A DNA stretch of 64,000 nucleotides from Pseudomonas sp. RGM2987 (GTDB lineage Bacteria; Pseudomonadota; Gammaproteobacteria; Pseudomonadales; Pseudomonadaceae). Within the stretch, counting starts at the first letter, position 1; the number at the start of each line of letters is the position of its first letter. This document shows, piece after piece, positions 40,570-49,306 of this stretch. The stretch covers positions 62,001 through 126,000 of the forward strand of contig NZ_JALJDX010000216.1 in assembly GCF_022952855.1 (NCBI RefSeq). Direction: 5' to 3'. Below the pieces are notes generated by a model, which saw only the letters and a list, made by a program, of their open reading frames with translations, searched no databases and was not told the origin of the DNA. The translations under genes were made by a program, and so were the position numbers.

Positions 40570-41724
40570 TCAATGTCGGGACACGGTGTTCGCCTCGATG
40601 TACGCGAAGTTGATGTCCTCGCCCAAACCGGGGCGATCCGAGAGGTGCACAAAACCGTCGGCGTCCATGGGGTCGACAAGGCTGTTGAGGTGCGCCGGCA
40701 CTTCTTCGTAGTCGAGGAACGGGTGCAGCAGGCCGCGCTCGTACCAGCGGCAATTGCTGATCGCACCGACCACCGCCAGGTTCGCCGCGCCGTTGCCGTG
40801 CACCTCGCAGTCCATGCCGAACGACTCGGCTAGATGTGCCACCTTCAGGCACGGGCCGATGCCACCGACCCCGGCCACGCCGGCGCGCAATATGTCACAA
40901 GATTTCTGGGTCACCCAGCTGGCGCGGCTGTGGAACTTGCCGGCGATACTCTCCGGGCCCAGCACCGGTATGTCCAGGTTGGCCGCCAGCCACGCGTAGG
41001 ATTCCGCCGAGTCTTCCATCATCGGTTCTTCGAACCAGGCGAAATTCAATTCCTGCAGCGCCTTGCCGATGGTCAGCGCGTCCATGCGGCTGTACCAGTG
41101 ATAACCGTCGAGCATCAGCGCGATATCCGGCCCCACCGCCTCACGCACGGCGGCGCAGGCCTGGATGTCCATCCGGGGGTTCGGCGCGAAGGAAATCGGC
41201 GGCATCCAGGTGTGCAGTTTGATCGCCTTGTAGCCGCGCTGGACCAGCTTCTCCGCGAACTGGCCGTACTCATCCGGTGTGGACAACCCGCCCGGCAGAT
41301 CGTCGCCGCACATGGTCGAACCGTAGGCCGGGACCTTGTCGCGGTAACCGCCAATCAACTTGTGCACCGGCAGCTTGAGCTTGCGCCCGGCCAGGTCCCA
41401 CAGAGCTTGCTCCACCAGCGCCAACGCCCGATCAGTGAACTGCCCGGCACTGCCACGCTGCCAGTGCGCCAGGTCCTGCCAGATGCTCTCCCGATCCATT
41501 GGATCGCGCCCGATCAGCACCTTGCGCACGAAGGATTCGATGATGTGTGGGCGGATCAATTCAGGCGGTCCGAAGGCATACCCCTCGCTGCCATCGTCGC
41601 AACCGATGCGCAACAGCGCCATCTTGATCATGACCTCATCGCCGGGGTGGGCATGACCGGCGCTGTCCTGGGCGCGGCGCGAAGGGGTGGAAAAGATGTC
41701 GACGTGAACGCCTGTGATTCTCAT
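40570..41724 (-). CDS. Enolase-superfamily enzyme (mandelate racemase/dehydratase group)
   Basis: 384 residues. The capping N-terminal domain is MRITGVHVDIFSTPSRRAQD and the barrel carries metal ligands Asp in LMLDGYHWYSR, Glu in WFEEPMMED and Glu in LGPESIAG, a Lys in KAIKLHTWMPP, and a His in CEVHGNG that could be the general base. Members dehydrate sugar acids (galactonate, galactarate, altronate and so on) or racemise acids; the substrate cannot be called from sequence alone. It is the first gene of the operon with the ABC importer and starts beneath the FadR-type operator. Confidence 0.9.
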   Translation of the reverse strand: MRITGVHVDIFSTPSRRAQDSAGHAHPGDEVMIKMALLRIGCDDGSEGYAFGPPELIRPHIIESFVRKVLIGRDPMDRESIWQDLAHWQRGSAGQFTDRALALVEQALWDLAGRKLKLPVHKLIGGYRDKVPAYGSTMCGDDLPGGLSTPDEYGQFAEKLVQRGYKAIKLHTWMPPISFAPNPRMDIQACAAVREAVGPDIALMLDGYHWYSRMDALTIGKALQELNFAWFEEPMMEDSAESYAWLAANLDIPVLGPESIAGKFHSRASWVTQKSCDILRAGVAGVGGIGPCLKVAHLAESFGMDCEVHGNGAANLAVVGAISNCRWYERGLLHPFLDYEEVPAHLNSLVDPMDADGFVHLSDRPGLGEDINFAYIEANTVSRH

Positions 41725-41756
41725 AGGAGGGGAGCACCGTATCTTGTTATTAAAAT

Positions 41757-41774
41757 TTGTATGTCGTCATACAA
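41757..41774. promoter_or_regulatory. FadR-type palindromic operator
   Basis: TTGTATG TCGT CATACAA: 7-bp perfect arms around a 4-bp centre, in the divergent region between the enolase-family gene and the TRAP binding protein. The arrangement fits FadR/FCD-family regulators, which prefer NTNGTNNNACNAN-like palindromes of this size. Confidence 0.7.
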
Positions 41775-41875
41775 CATGCGCCGATTATTCTGACGTTTCC
41801 GCCAGACTGTCAACGGAAAATTCAATAAATAATCAGAAATACAGGAGCCATCCCCAAAACACTGACATAACCACT

Positions 41876-41893
41876 AAAAATGTCGTCATACCA
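41876..41893. promoter_or_regulatory. Second, degenerate operator site
   Basis: TGTCGTCATACCA repeats the right half of the palindrome at 41757 (TGTCGTCATACAA) 119 bp away, with a degenerate left arm (AAAAATG). Two such sites could permit looping or separate control of the divergent genes. The rest of the 376-bp gap shows no gene. Confidence 0.5.
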
Positions 41894-42100
41894 CAACGCG
41901 TCACTCTGGATGACTTCGCACAGGGCAACGAAGCGCAGCAATCTGCTGATCAGGCCCAGCCTGTAGGCGATAACAGCCTGTCTGAACGGGGATGGGAAAC
42001 GCACCGTCGTCAGCGCAAACGGCAGTTCTCTCCTAGACTTGCAGCTGTCTCGCCGGTGAAACACCCGCACGCCTAACAAGAACGCAAAGGGAACCTCGCA

Positions 42101-43096
42101 ATGCTTAAACGTCTGTGCAAAACGTTCATTTGTCTGCTGGCCTTGAGTGCACTGGGCACTGCCCTGGCGGAGGAGCCGATCGTCATCAAGTTCTCCCATG
42201 TGGTCGGTGAGCAGACGCCCAAGGGCCAGGGCGCGTTGATGTTCAAGAAGCTGGTGGAAGAACGACTGCCGGGACGGGTGAAGGTCGAGGTGTATCCGAA
42301 TTCGACCCTGTATGGCGACGACAAGGAAATGGAGGCATTGCTGCTGGGGGACGTGCAGATCATCGCGCGGTCGCTGGCCAAGTTCGAGCAGTACACCAAG
42401 ACGGTCCAGTTGTTCGACCTGCCGTTCCTGTTCGATGACATCGGCGCAGTGGACCGTTTCCAGCAGGGTCCCGAAGGTCAGAAACTGCTCAAGTCCATGG
42501 AGAGCAAGAACATCACCGGCCTGGCCTATTGGCACAACGGCATGAAGCAGCTGTCGGCCAACCGGCCTCTGCGCAAGCCCGAGGACGCCCGCGGCTTGAA
42601 CTTTCGGATTCAGACGTCTGCAGTGCTGGAGGAACAGTTCAACGCAGTGGGGGCCAAGGCGCAGCCGATGATTTTTTCGGTGGTGTACCAGGCCCTGCGT
42701 ACCGGCGTGGTCAACGGTACGGAGAATCCTTACTCGAACTTCTACGACCAGAAGCTCAATGAAGTGCAGAAATACGTCACCGAGACCAACCACGGCATCC
42801 TTGACTACATGCTGATCACCACCTCGGACTTCTGGAACGGCCTGCCACCGGATATCCGGACCGAGCTGGAAAAAATCGTCGTCGAGGCCACGGCCCATGC
42901 GAACAACGAAGCGCTGCGCCTGAACCAGAAGGACCGGCAACTGGTGCTGGATGCCAAAAGCACCGAAATCATTGAACTCACGCCTGAAGAACGCAACGCC
43001 TGGCGCGACCAGATGAAGCCGGTGTGGGCGAAGTTTGAACAGGTGATCGGGCCGGAGCTGATCAAGGCTGCGCAAGCGTCCAACACGGGCCAATGA
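42101..43096 (+). CDS. TRAP transporter solute-binding protein (DctP family), orphan
   Basis: 331 residues with a signal peptide (MLKRLCKTFICLLALSALGTALA). DctP landmarks are IVIKFSHVVGEQTPKGQGALMFKKLVEERLPGRVKVEVYPNSTLYGD, then QLFDLPFLFDD, the ligand-binding Arg in GLNFRIQTS, and QALRTGVVNGTENPYSNFYDQKL. These proteins deliver carboxylates to DctQM permeases, but no DctQ or DctM gene follows; a REPIN does. It must share a permease encoded elsewhere or act in sensing. It is divergent from the enolase-family gene and shares the operator region. Confidence 0.92.
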   Translation: MLKRLCKTFICLLALSALGTALAEEPIVIKFSHVVGEQTPKGQGALMFKKLVEERLPGRVKVEVYPNSTLYGDDKEMEALLLGDVQIIARSLAKFEQYTKTVQLFDLPFLFDDIGAVDRFQQGPEGQKLLKSMESKNITGLAYWHNGMKQLSANRPLRKPEDARGLNFRIQTSAVLEEQFNAVGAKAQPMIFSVVYQALRTGVVNGTENPYSNFYDQKLNEVQKYVTETNHGILDYMLITTSDFWNGLPPDIRTELEKIVVEATAHANNEALRLNQKDRQLVLDAKSTEIIELTPEERNAWRDQMKPVWAKFEQVIGPELIKAAQASNTGQ

Positions 43097-43123
43097 TGAT
43101 ATCAACTACCTGAACTCAACCCC

Positions 43124-43246
43124 GTGGCGAGGGAGCTTGCTCCCGCTGGGCTGCGCAGCAGCCCCAATGGCTGACCTGACGCAACGTAGTGTCAGGTTCT
43201 TCCCAGGGGCGCTTCGCACCCCAGCGGGAGCAAGCTCCCTCGCCAC
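43124..43246. repeat. REPIN (A type)
   Basis: GTGGCGAGGGAGCTTGCTCC at the left and GGGAGCAAGCTCCCTCGCCA at the right, with the stem GGGCTGCGCAGCAGCCCC next to the left unit. Nothing else is seen between the TRAP and phosphatase genes. Confidence 0.88.
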
Positions 43247-43332
43247 AAAAAGCGCAACACCTTGCCTGACCCAGACGCCAGGCACATTGCGCTATGATCC
43301 CCGCCTCATCCCGAACAGAGCTTTACCCGCAA

Positions 43333-45240
43333 ATGTCGTCGTCCACACCCAACGCCACCCCTGCCTTGCCCCCCGTCCTGGTCGGCCCGCTGTTGCGGCG
43401 GCTGGAAGCTGCGCGGCTGGTGATGTGGCTGGTGGGCACCCGGCCGCTGGCGATGACGCTGTGGGTAGAAGGTGTGGGCGACATTGCGCTGGATACGACG
43501 CGCTGCAGCGTGGTGCCGGTTGGGCAACGGGCGTTTGTACATCTGATCGATGTGCAACTCGACACGCCGCTGCCCGAGGATGTGGTGATCGGCTATGACC
43601 TGCGGGTGGACGGTGCACCCATTGCCGACTGGGCGCCGCATCTGTTGTACAACGAGACGCAGCATCCCTGCTTCATGCTGCACTCGCGCATCGAGCAACT
43701 GGTCCACGGCTCTTGCCGCAAACCGCATTACCCGGCCAATGACGGCCTGCTCTGCGTCGACCGCCTGTTGGCACAAGACCCGGCGCAACGACCGGCCTTG
43801 CTGATGATGAGTGGCGACCAGGTGTATGCCGACGATGTCGCGGGCCCCATGTTGCGAGCAATCCATGCCTTGATCGAGCGCCTGGGCCTGTTCGAGGAAT
43901 ACCTGGACGGTGCAGTGGTGGAAGACAGCGCCAGGCTCTATCAACACCCGGCCAGTTACTATCACCGCGCCGATTTGTTACCGGCGCTTGAGAGCAACGA
44001 AACCCTGCGCGAGCGATTTTTCGGCGGTGCGCGCAAGCCGATTTTCACCAGCAGCAGTGCCGACAATCACCTGGTGACGTTCGCCGAAGTCATGGCGATG
44101 TACCTGTTGGTGTGGTCGCCGGTGCCATGGACGTTGATCGAAGTGCAGCCACCGGAACTGACTGTCGAGCGACGCCAGCGCTACGAGCTGGAACAGCAAC
44201 GCATCGACGCCTTCAAGACCGGGTTGGGCGGCGTGGCGCGGGTGTTTGCGCACTTGTCGTGCCTGATGATCTTTGACGATCACGACATCACCGACGACTG
44301 GAATTTATCCGCCCAGTGGGAGGAAACGGCCTACGGTCATCCGTTCTCCAAGCGCATCATTGGCAATGCCCTGATTGCCTATATGCTTTGCCAGGGCTGG
44401 GGCAACAACCCGGACGCCTTCAGTGGCGTGATTGAGCAAACCCAGGCGTTGAGCGAAACGGCCCAGGACCGTTACCTCGACAGCGCACCGCAAGACAAAC
44501 TGATCGACACGCTGCTGGGTTTTCAGCAATGGCATTACGTGCTGCCGAGCACGCCAGCCCTGGTCGTGCTCGACACCCGCACCCGCCGCTGGCGCAGCGA
44601 GAACAACCTCAAGCAGCCTTCCGGCCTGCTGGATTGGGAAGCCCTGAGCGAACTGCAGCAGGAGCTGCTGGATCATCCGTCGGCGATCATCGTCTCGCCA
44701 GCACCTATCTTCGGCGTGAAGCTGATCGAGACCGTGCAGCGGGTGTTCAGCTGGTGCGGCTATCCGCTGCTGGTGGATGCGGAAAACTGGATGGCCCATC
44801 GCGGTGCGGCCCAGGTGATCCTGAACATTTTCCGACATTCGCGTACACCGGGTAATTACGTGGTGCTGTCTGGGGATGTGCATTATTCCTTCGTTTACGA
44901 GGTGTTGATCCCACACCGCAAGGGCGGCCCGCGCCTCTGGCAGATCACCAGCAGCGGCATCAAGAACGAATTCCCGCCGGCACTGCTGGAATGGTTCGAC
45001 CGCCTGAACCGCTGGCTCTATTCCCCTCGCTCGCCCCTGAACTGGTTCACCAAACGCCGCAGCATGCGCATCATTCCCCACACCCCGGAACACGCCAAAG
45101 CCGGCGAGCGCCTGTGGAACAGCGCGGGGATTGGCCAGGTGTTCTTCAACGAACAGGGCCAGCCAGCGCAGATCTACCAACACAACGCCAACGGCAAACC
45201 ACCGACGCGGATGTTGCCGCCCAAACCATCCCAACCCTGA
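43333..45240 (+). CDS. PhoD-like (alkaline phosphatase D family) metallophosphatase
   Basis: 635 residues from the ATG at 43333; an ATG at 43294 is also in frame and neither has a clear ribosome site. Metal-site motifs: MMSGDQVYADD, IFDDHDITDDWNL and VVLSGDVHYSFVYE. No signal peptide is visible, unlike secreted PhoD. The protein belongs to the large cytoplasmic PhoD-like group of Pseudomonas with an added N-terminal beta domain (VGPLLRRLEAARLVMWLVGT). The substrate is unknown. Confidence 0.88.
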   Translation: MSSSTPNATPALPPVLVGPLLRRLEAARLVMWLVGTRPLAMTLWVEGVGDIALDTTRCSVVPVGQRAFVHLIDVQLDTPLPEDVVIGYDLRVDGAPIADWAPHLLYNETQHPCFMLHSRIEQLVHGSCRKPHYPANDGLLCVDRLLAQDPAQRPALLMMSGDQVYADDVAGPMLRAIHALIERLGLFEEYLDGAVVEDSARLYQHPASYYHRADLLPALESNETLRERFFGGARKPIFTSSSADNHLVTFAEVMAMYLLVWSPVPWTLIEVQPPELTVERRQRYELEQQRIDAFKTGLGGVARVFAHLSCLMIFDDHDITDDWNLSAQWEETAYGHPFSKRIIGNALIAYMLCQGWGNNPDAFSGVIEQTQALSETAQDRYLDSAPQDKLIDTLLGFQQWHYVLPSTPALVVLDTRTRRWRSENNLKQPSGLLDWEALSELQQELLDHPSAIIVSPAPIFGVKLIETVQRVFSWCGYPLLVDAENWMAHRGAAQVILNIFRHSRTPGNYVVLSGDVHYSFVYEVLIPHRKGGPRLWQITSSGIKNEFPPALLEWFDRLNRWLYSPRSPLNWFTKRRSMRIIPHTPEHAKAGERLWNSAGIGQVFFNEQGQPAQIYQHNANGKPPTRMLPPKPSQP

Positions 45241-45255
45241 GAACCGCGGTGGCAA

Positions 45256-45480
45256 CTGTGGGAGCGGGCTTGCTCGCGAAAGCGGTGGATCAACTTGCAT
45301 CTTTGCTGAATGTGCCGACGTCTTCGCGAGCAAGCCCGCTCCCACAGGGGGGTAAGCGCATAGGCGCGATATCGGCAATCACTCGGTAAAACTGTGGGAG
45401 CGGGCTTGCTCGCGAAAGCGGTGGATCAACTTGCGTCTTTGCTGAATGTGCCGCCGTCTTCGCGAGCAAGCCCGCTCCCA
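45256..45480. repeat. Two tandem REPINs (B type)
   Basis: Two nearly identical REPINs in a row (45256-45347 and 45392-45480). Each begins CTGTGGGAGCGGGCTTGCTC and ends GCGAGCAAGCCCGCTCCCA, with the same spacer (GGTGGATCAACTTGC, TTTGCTGAATGTGCCG). The near identity indicates a recent tandem duplication. Confidence 0.9.
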
Positions 45481-45503
45481 TAAGGGATAGAGGTGAGCCT
45501 GGG

Positions 45504-46028
45504 TCAGAAGGCCAATTGCAAAGTCTGCTGGCCTTCGAGGCTCAATAGGTATTGCTTGGCCGCCAGGCCGCCGGCGAAGCCGGTGAGGCTGCCGGAGGTG
45601 CCGATGACGCGGTGGCAAGGGGCGATGATCGAGATCGGGTTGCGGCCATTGGCTGCGCCGACTGCACGAACGGCTGTCGGTTGGCCGATCTGGATGGCGA
45701 TGTCGCGGTAGCTGCGGGTCTGGCCGAACGGGATGGTCAGCAGTGCCTGCCAGACCCGGACCTGGAAATCGGTGCCGGCGAAGTCCAGCTCCAGTTCGAA
45801 GCGGCTGCGCTGGCCGGCGAAATACTCCAGCAATTGACGCTCGGTTTCCTGAAGGACCGGGTGCTGGTTGTCCTCTTCCAGAGGCCCCAGGCGCACCCGG
45901 TTGAGCCGCTCGTTTTCCCAGAGGATGGCCGCCAGCCGGGTATCCCGGGCGACGAGGATCAACTGGCCAACGGGGGATTGGATGGTTTTGTATTGGGGTA
46001 GCACAAAAAACTCCAGGTCGCAGGTCAA
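45504..46028 (-). CDS. ogt: Methylated-DNA--protein-cysteine methyltransferase
   Basis: 174 residues. The C-terminal catalytic part has the helix-turn-helix (LLTIPFGQTRSYRDIAIQIGQPTAVRAVGAANGRNPISIIAPCHRVIG), with acceptor Cys in PCHRV and the Arg finger in AVGAANGRN. The protein takes O6-alkyl groups from guanine onto itself in a suicidal repair reaction. It is the short Ogt/MGMT form without an AdaA domain. The first residues (MTCDLEFFV) may be an over-extension. Confidence 0.93.
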   Translation of the reverse strand: MTCDLEFFVLPQYKTIQSPVGQLILVARDTRLAAILWENERLNRVRLGPLEEDNQHPVLQETERQLLEYFAGQRSRFELELDFAGTDFQVRVWQALLTIPFGQTRSYRDIAIQIGQPTAVRAVGAANGRNPISIIAPCHRVIGTSGSLTGFAGGLAAKQYLLSLEGQQTLQLAF

Positions 46029-46036
46029 CCGCTCTT

Positions 46037-46167
46037 GTGGCGAGGGAGCTTGCTCCCGCTGGGGTGCGCAGCGCCCCCCAAAGCCTCACGATACGGCATA
46101 CCGGGCACACATGTTCGCCGTCATGGGGGTTGCTGCGCAACCCAGCGGGAGCAAGCTCCCTCGCCAC
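46037..46167. repeat. REPIN (A type)
   Basis: GTGGCGAGGGAGCTTGCTCC on the left and GGGAGCAAGCTCCCTCGCCA on the right around a roughly 85-base middle. It lies between ogt and the LuxR-type regulator. Confidence 0.88.
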
Positions 46168-46197
46168 AGGGGGGCCTCACTGGGTCAAAAATCACCG

Positions 46198-48933
46198 CTA
46201 CCCCAACAACCCCAACGCCTTCGCCCGCGCTACCGCCTGGGTACGGCGCTCCACGCCGAGCTTGCTGTTGATGTGGCTGGCGTGGGTCTTGACGGTGTGC
46301 AGCGAGATAAACAACTGCTCGCTGATCTCCTGGTTCGAACACCCTTGGGCGATCAACTGCAACACCGCCCGTTCGCGGCTGCTGAGGGTTTCGACAGGCA
46401 CCGATGGATCGGCAGGTTGCGCCAGCGCTGAGGGCAAGCGCTCAAGCAGGTGTTCGCGCAACTGGCTGGGCGGTGCCTGCAACAGTTGCTCGCGCAGCCA
46501 TTCACGCTGCTCGCCCAACAACCATTCGAAAGGTTGCAACACGCCACCGGCAGCCGCTTCGAAAGCCTGGGCCAAGGTGCGACGGGCTTCGGCTTCGCGT
46601 CCGACGCTCAGCAGCAGCGCGACTTTCTGGTTCAGCGCCATCACGCTGAGCATCTGCCGGCCGGTCTGCTGGCCGTGCTCAAGCAAGGCATTGAGCCGCC
46701 CTTCGGCCAACATTGGTTGCCCTCGGATCGACTCCAGAACCGCCTGCTGCAGTTCGACATGCAGCGGCAGTTGCGGATGGAATTCCGGCGGTGCCGCCGC
46801 CCGCTCACCGGTGTAGGTCTGACCCAAGCGCGCCAGCCAGGCTTCAGCCAGGTCGGTGCGACCCTGGGCGAGCCAGAGTTCGCATTTGACCAGCGTAATC
46901 ATCGCTAGGTAGTAGATCGGCGGGACATCCCAGATGTGCATCAGCCGCTCGGCTTCGGCCAGTTCGGCAAAGGCCCGGGCGAATTCGCCGCCGTAGCCTT
47001 CGATACGGGCGATCACGCAATGGCCGATCAGCACGCTGATGTCACGGCAGGCGCGGGCTTCGGTGAGGCCCGCCTGCAAACGCGCCAACCCGGCCTGGGG
47101 CTGCATGCGCAAGGTCAGCAAAAACCCTTCGTAGAGAATCAGCCGCGCCCGCACCGCATACAACCGTTGGGGCGATAGTTTGTGCAAGCGTTGCAGCCCC
47201 TGTTGAACTTCATCCAGCGCCCGCAAAATCTCGCCCCGCGCCTGCAACACTCGGGCACGGTCGTAATGCGCCAGGGCCTCGAAGAGCGGATTGCCGACCC
47301 GCTGCGCCAGCTCCAGGGAGTCACGATTCAGGTTGCGGGCACGCCACAGGTCGCCGTCGGCAATCGCCAGATTCGACAGGGTGGACAAGCACATCAACCG
47401 CTGGCCGTAGCGCTTGTGCGGCAGGCTTTCCAGGGCTTCGGTGCAATACCGCACGGTGGCTTCGCGATCCCCACGGCCACGGGCGACGATCCCTCTGAGG
47501 GCCAGCCATTGGGCGAGCATGGATTTTTGCGCGGTAGCTGAAGGCGCCGGCAGGAACCGACTCAGGTGGGCGGCGAGCTCTTCGGCGGCGTCCAACTGAC
47601 AGGCCAGCCCCAGCGCCCAGCTGTACAGCACAATCAGCCGCGGCGTGCTGATAAGCAGGCTGTCGGGCAAGTCCATTTTCCAGCGCAGCAACATGCCAAC
47701 GTTCTGCTCGGCCAGCAACTGCTCTTCCGAAAGGTTCTGCACCAGATTCGCCGCCACATCCAGGTGCCCGGCCCGCAGCGCCTGTTCCACGGCTTCGTCG
47801 ATCAGACCCTGGGCATTGAACCAGCGGCAGGCTCGCAGGTGCAGGGTCGCGGCCGGCACCACGGCTGGCGCGCTGGGGCGACTTCGCAGCAGGTCGGAAA
47901 ACAAATGGTGGTAGCGATACCAGTGGCCATGCTCGTCCAGCGGCACCAGGAACACCTGATGAGCCGCCAGATAACGCAGGATCTCGGCACTGTCGTGAGC
48001 CTCGCGCACCGCGTCGCACAGCTCGCTGCAAAAGCGATCCTGGGGCGCGGTGTCGTAGAGGAACGCCTGTACTTCGGCGGGCAGGCAATCGATGACTTCC
48101 TCGAGCAGGTAATCGCGGATCAGCCCTTCCCCGCCGTGCAAGGCCTGGGGCAGCAAGCCTTCGGTGCCAGCTTCGGACGCCGCCAACAGCCAGAAGCGCA
48201 ACCCTGCCACCCAGCCTTCGCTGCGCTGGATGAGATTTTCCAGGGCCTCGCCGCGCAACGAACTGCTGTGGTGCTGCAGCAGGGTCAGGGCCTCGTCATG
48301 GGTCAAGCGCAAGTCTTGCTCATTGAGTTCCAGCAATTGCCGTGACAGGCGCAGGCGTGCCAGGTGCCAGTCCGGGCGCTGGCGACTGGTGACCAGCACC
48401 AGCAATCCCTCGGGCAGGTGGTTGAGGAAAAATTGCAGGCAGCGATCCAGCACCGGGCTCTGCGCCAGATGATAATCGTCGAGCACCAGCAGCAGCGGAT
48501 CAGCGGGCGACAAGTGACTCGACAGTTCATCCAGCAGGCCGTCGAGCCATTCTTCAAAAGCAAAGGGTTGATGCCGCTGGCGCATTTTCAGCAACCCCAG
48601 CGCCCGACGCCCCAATTGCGGAAAGAATGCCTGGAGCCCCTCCAGCAACCGTTCGAGGAAGCGCCCCGGATCGTTGTCCCGGGCGCTTAGACCAAGCCAG
48701 AGGCTTTGCCAATGCGCCGGCAGGCTCTGGCAGAACTCCACCGCCAGAGAGCTTTTGCCAAACCCTGCCGGCGCACTCACCAACAGCAACCGGCCGCCGA
48801 GCCCCGCCTTCAGACGCTCGCACAACCGCGGCCGCAGAACGTGACCGTCAGGCAAGGGCGGGCGATAAAAACGCCCGTCCTGTGCCGCGACGGCTGCGCG
48901 GGCTGTATCTGGAAGTGAGGACAAATCAGTCAT
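46198..48933 (-). CDS. MalT-type LuxR-family ATP-dependent regulator
   Basis: 911 residues. The STAND-type N-terminal NTPase has a P-loop (LLLVSAPAGFGKSSLAVEF) and a Walker B-like LLLVLDDYHLAQ. A winged-helix and TPR-like helical sensor region of about 500 residues follows. The C-terminal LuxR helix-turn-helix is LSSRERAVLQLIAQGCSNQEISEQLFISLHTVKTHASHINSKLGV. MalT-like activators bind a small inducer through the helical domain and oligomerise. It is followed on the same strand by nothing but a REPIN, while upstream genes encode DUF1329/DUF1302 and an acyl-CoA ligase, its probable targets. Confidence 0.93.
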   Translation of the reverse strand: MTDLSSLPDTARAAVAAQDGRFYRPPLPDGHVLRPRLCERLKAGLGGRLLLVSAPAGFGKSSLAVEFCQSLPAHWQSLWLGLSARDNDPGRFLERLLEGLQAFFPQLGRRALGLLKMRQRHQPFAFEEWLDGLLDELSSHLSPADPLLLVLDDYHLAQSPVLDRCLQFFLNHLPEGLLVLVTSRQRPDWHLARLRLSRQLLELNEQDLRLTHDEALTLLQHHSSSLRGEALENLIQRSEGWVAGLRFWLLAASEAGTEGLLPQALHGGEGLIRDYLLEEVIDCLPAEVQAFLYDTAPQDRFCSELCDAVREAHDSAEILRYLAAHQVFLVPLDEHGHWYRYHHLFSDLLRSRPSAPAVVPAATLHLRACRWFNAQGLIDEAVEQALRAGHLDVAANLVQNLSEEQLLAEQNVGMLLRWKMDLPDSLLISTPRLIVLYSWALGLACQLDAAEELAAHLSRFLPAPSATAQKSMLAQWLALRGIVARGRGDREATVRYCTEALESLPHKRYGQRLMCLSTLSNLAIADGDLWRARNLNRDSLELAQRVGNPLFEALAHYDRARVLQARGEILRALDEVQQGLQRLHKLSPQRLYAVRARLILYEGFLLTLRMQPQAGLARLQAGLTEARACRDISVLIGHCVIARIEGYGGEFARAFAELAEAERLMHIWDVPPIYYLAMITLVKCELWLAQGRTDLAEAWLARLGQTYTGERAAAPPEFHPQLPLHVELQQAVLESIRGQPMLAEGRLNALLEHGQQTGRQMLSVMALNQKVALLLSVGREAEARRTLAQAFEAAAGGVLQPFEWLLGEQREWLREQLLQAPPSQLREHLLERLPSALAQPADPSVPVETLSSRERAVLQLIAQGCSNQEISEQLFISLHTVKTHASHINSKLGVERRTQAVARAKALGLLG

Positions 48934-49089
48934 GGCCGGCTCTTTTGAAATGCGGATGGCGGCGTAGCAGATGTCCGCAGACTAGCGGTAAACAAGGAGG
49001 TATTGAAGGGAGTGCTACAAATGGCTACAAAAAGACTACACGTTGGCAGGGCTGCCAAGACCCTCTATTTTTTTGCTGCAAACCCCATT

Positions 49090-49221
49090 GTGGCGAGGGA
49101 GCTTGCTCCCGCTGGGCTGCGAAGCAGCCCCGAGATCTGGCGCTGCCAGGGTATGTCAAAACAAGGGTTGCCTGCCATAGGGGTTGCTGCGCAACCCAGC
49201 GGGAGCAAGCTCCCTCGCCAC
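49090..49221. repeat. REPIN (A type)
   Basis: GTGGCGAGGGAGCTTGCTCC on the left and GGGAGCAAGCTCCCTCGCCA on the right. It occupies much of the 373-bp gap between the regulator and the DUF1329 gene, which otherwise holds the terminator at 49246. Confidence 0.88.
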
Positions 49222-49245
49222 AGGAGGCGGTGTTTGCAGGTAGAA

Positions 49246-49279
49246 AATAAACGCCCCGAACCAGTCGGGGCGTTTATTC
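49246..49279 (-). terminator. Terminator of the DUF1302-DUF1329 operon
   Basis: AATAAACGCCCCGA and TCGGGGCGTTTATT form a long perfect stem flanked by A/T runs. It lies just after the DUF1329 stop codon on the minus strand. Confidence 0.88.
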
Positions 49280-49306
49280 GAGGATGCGGCCTCGGGGTCA
49301 AGCAGT

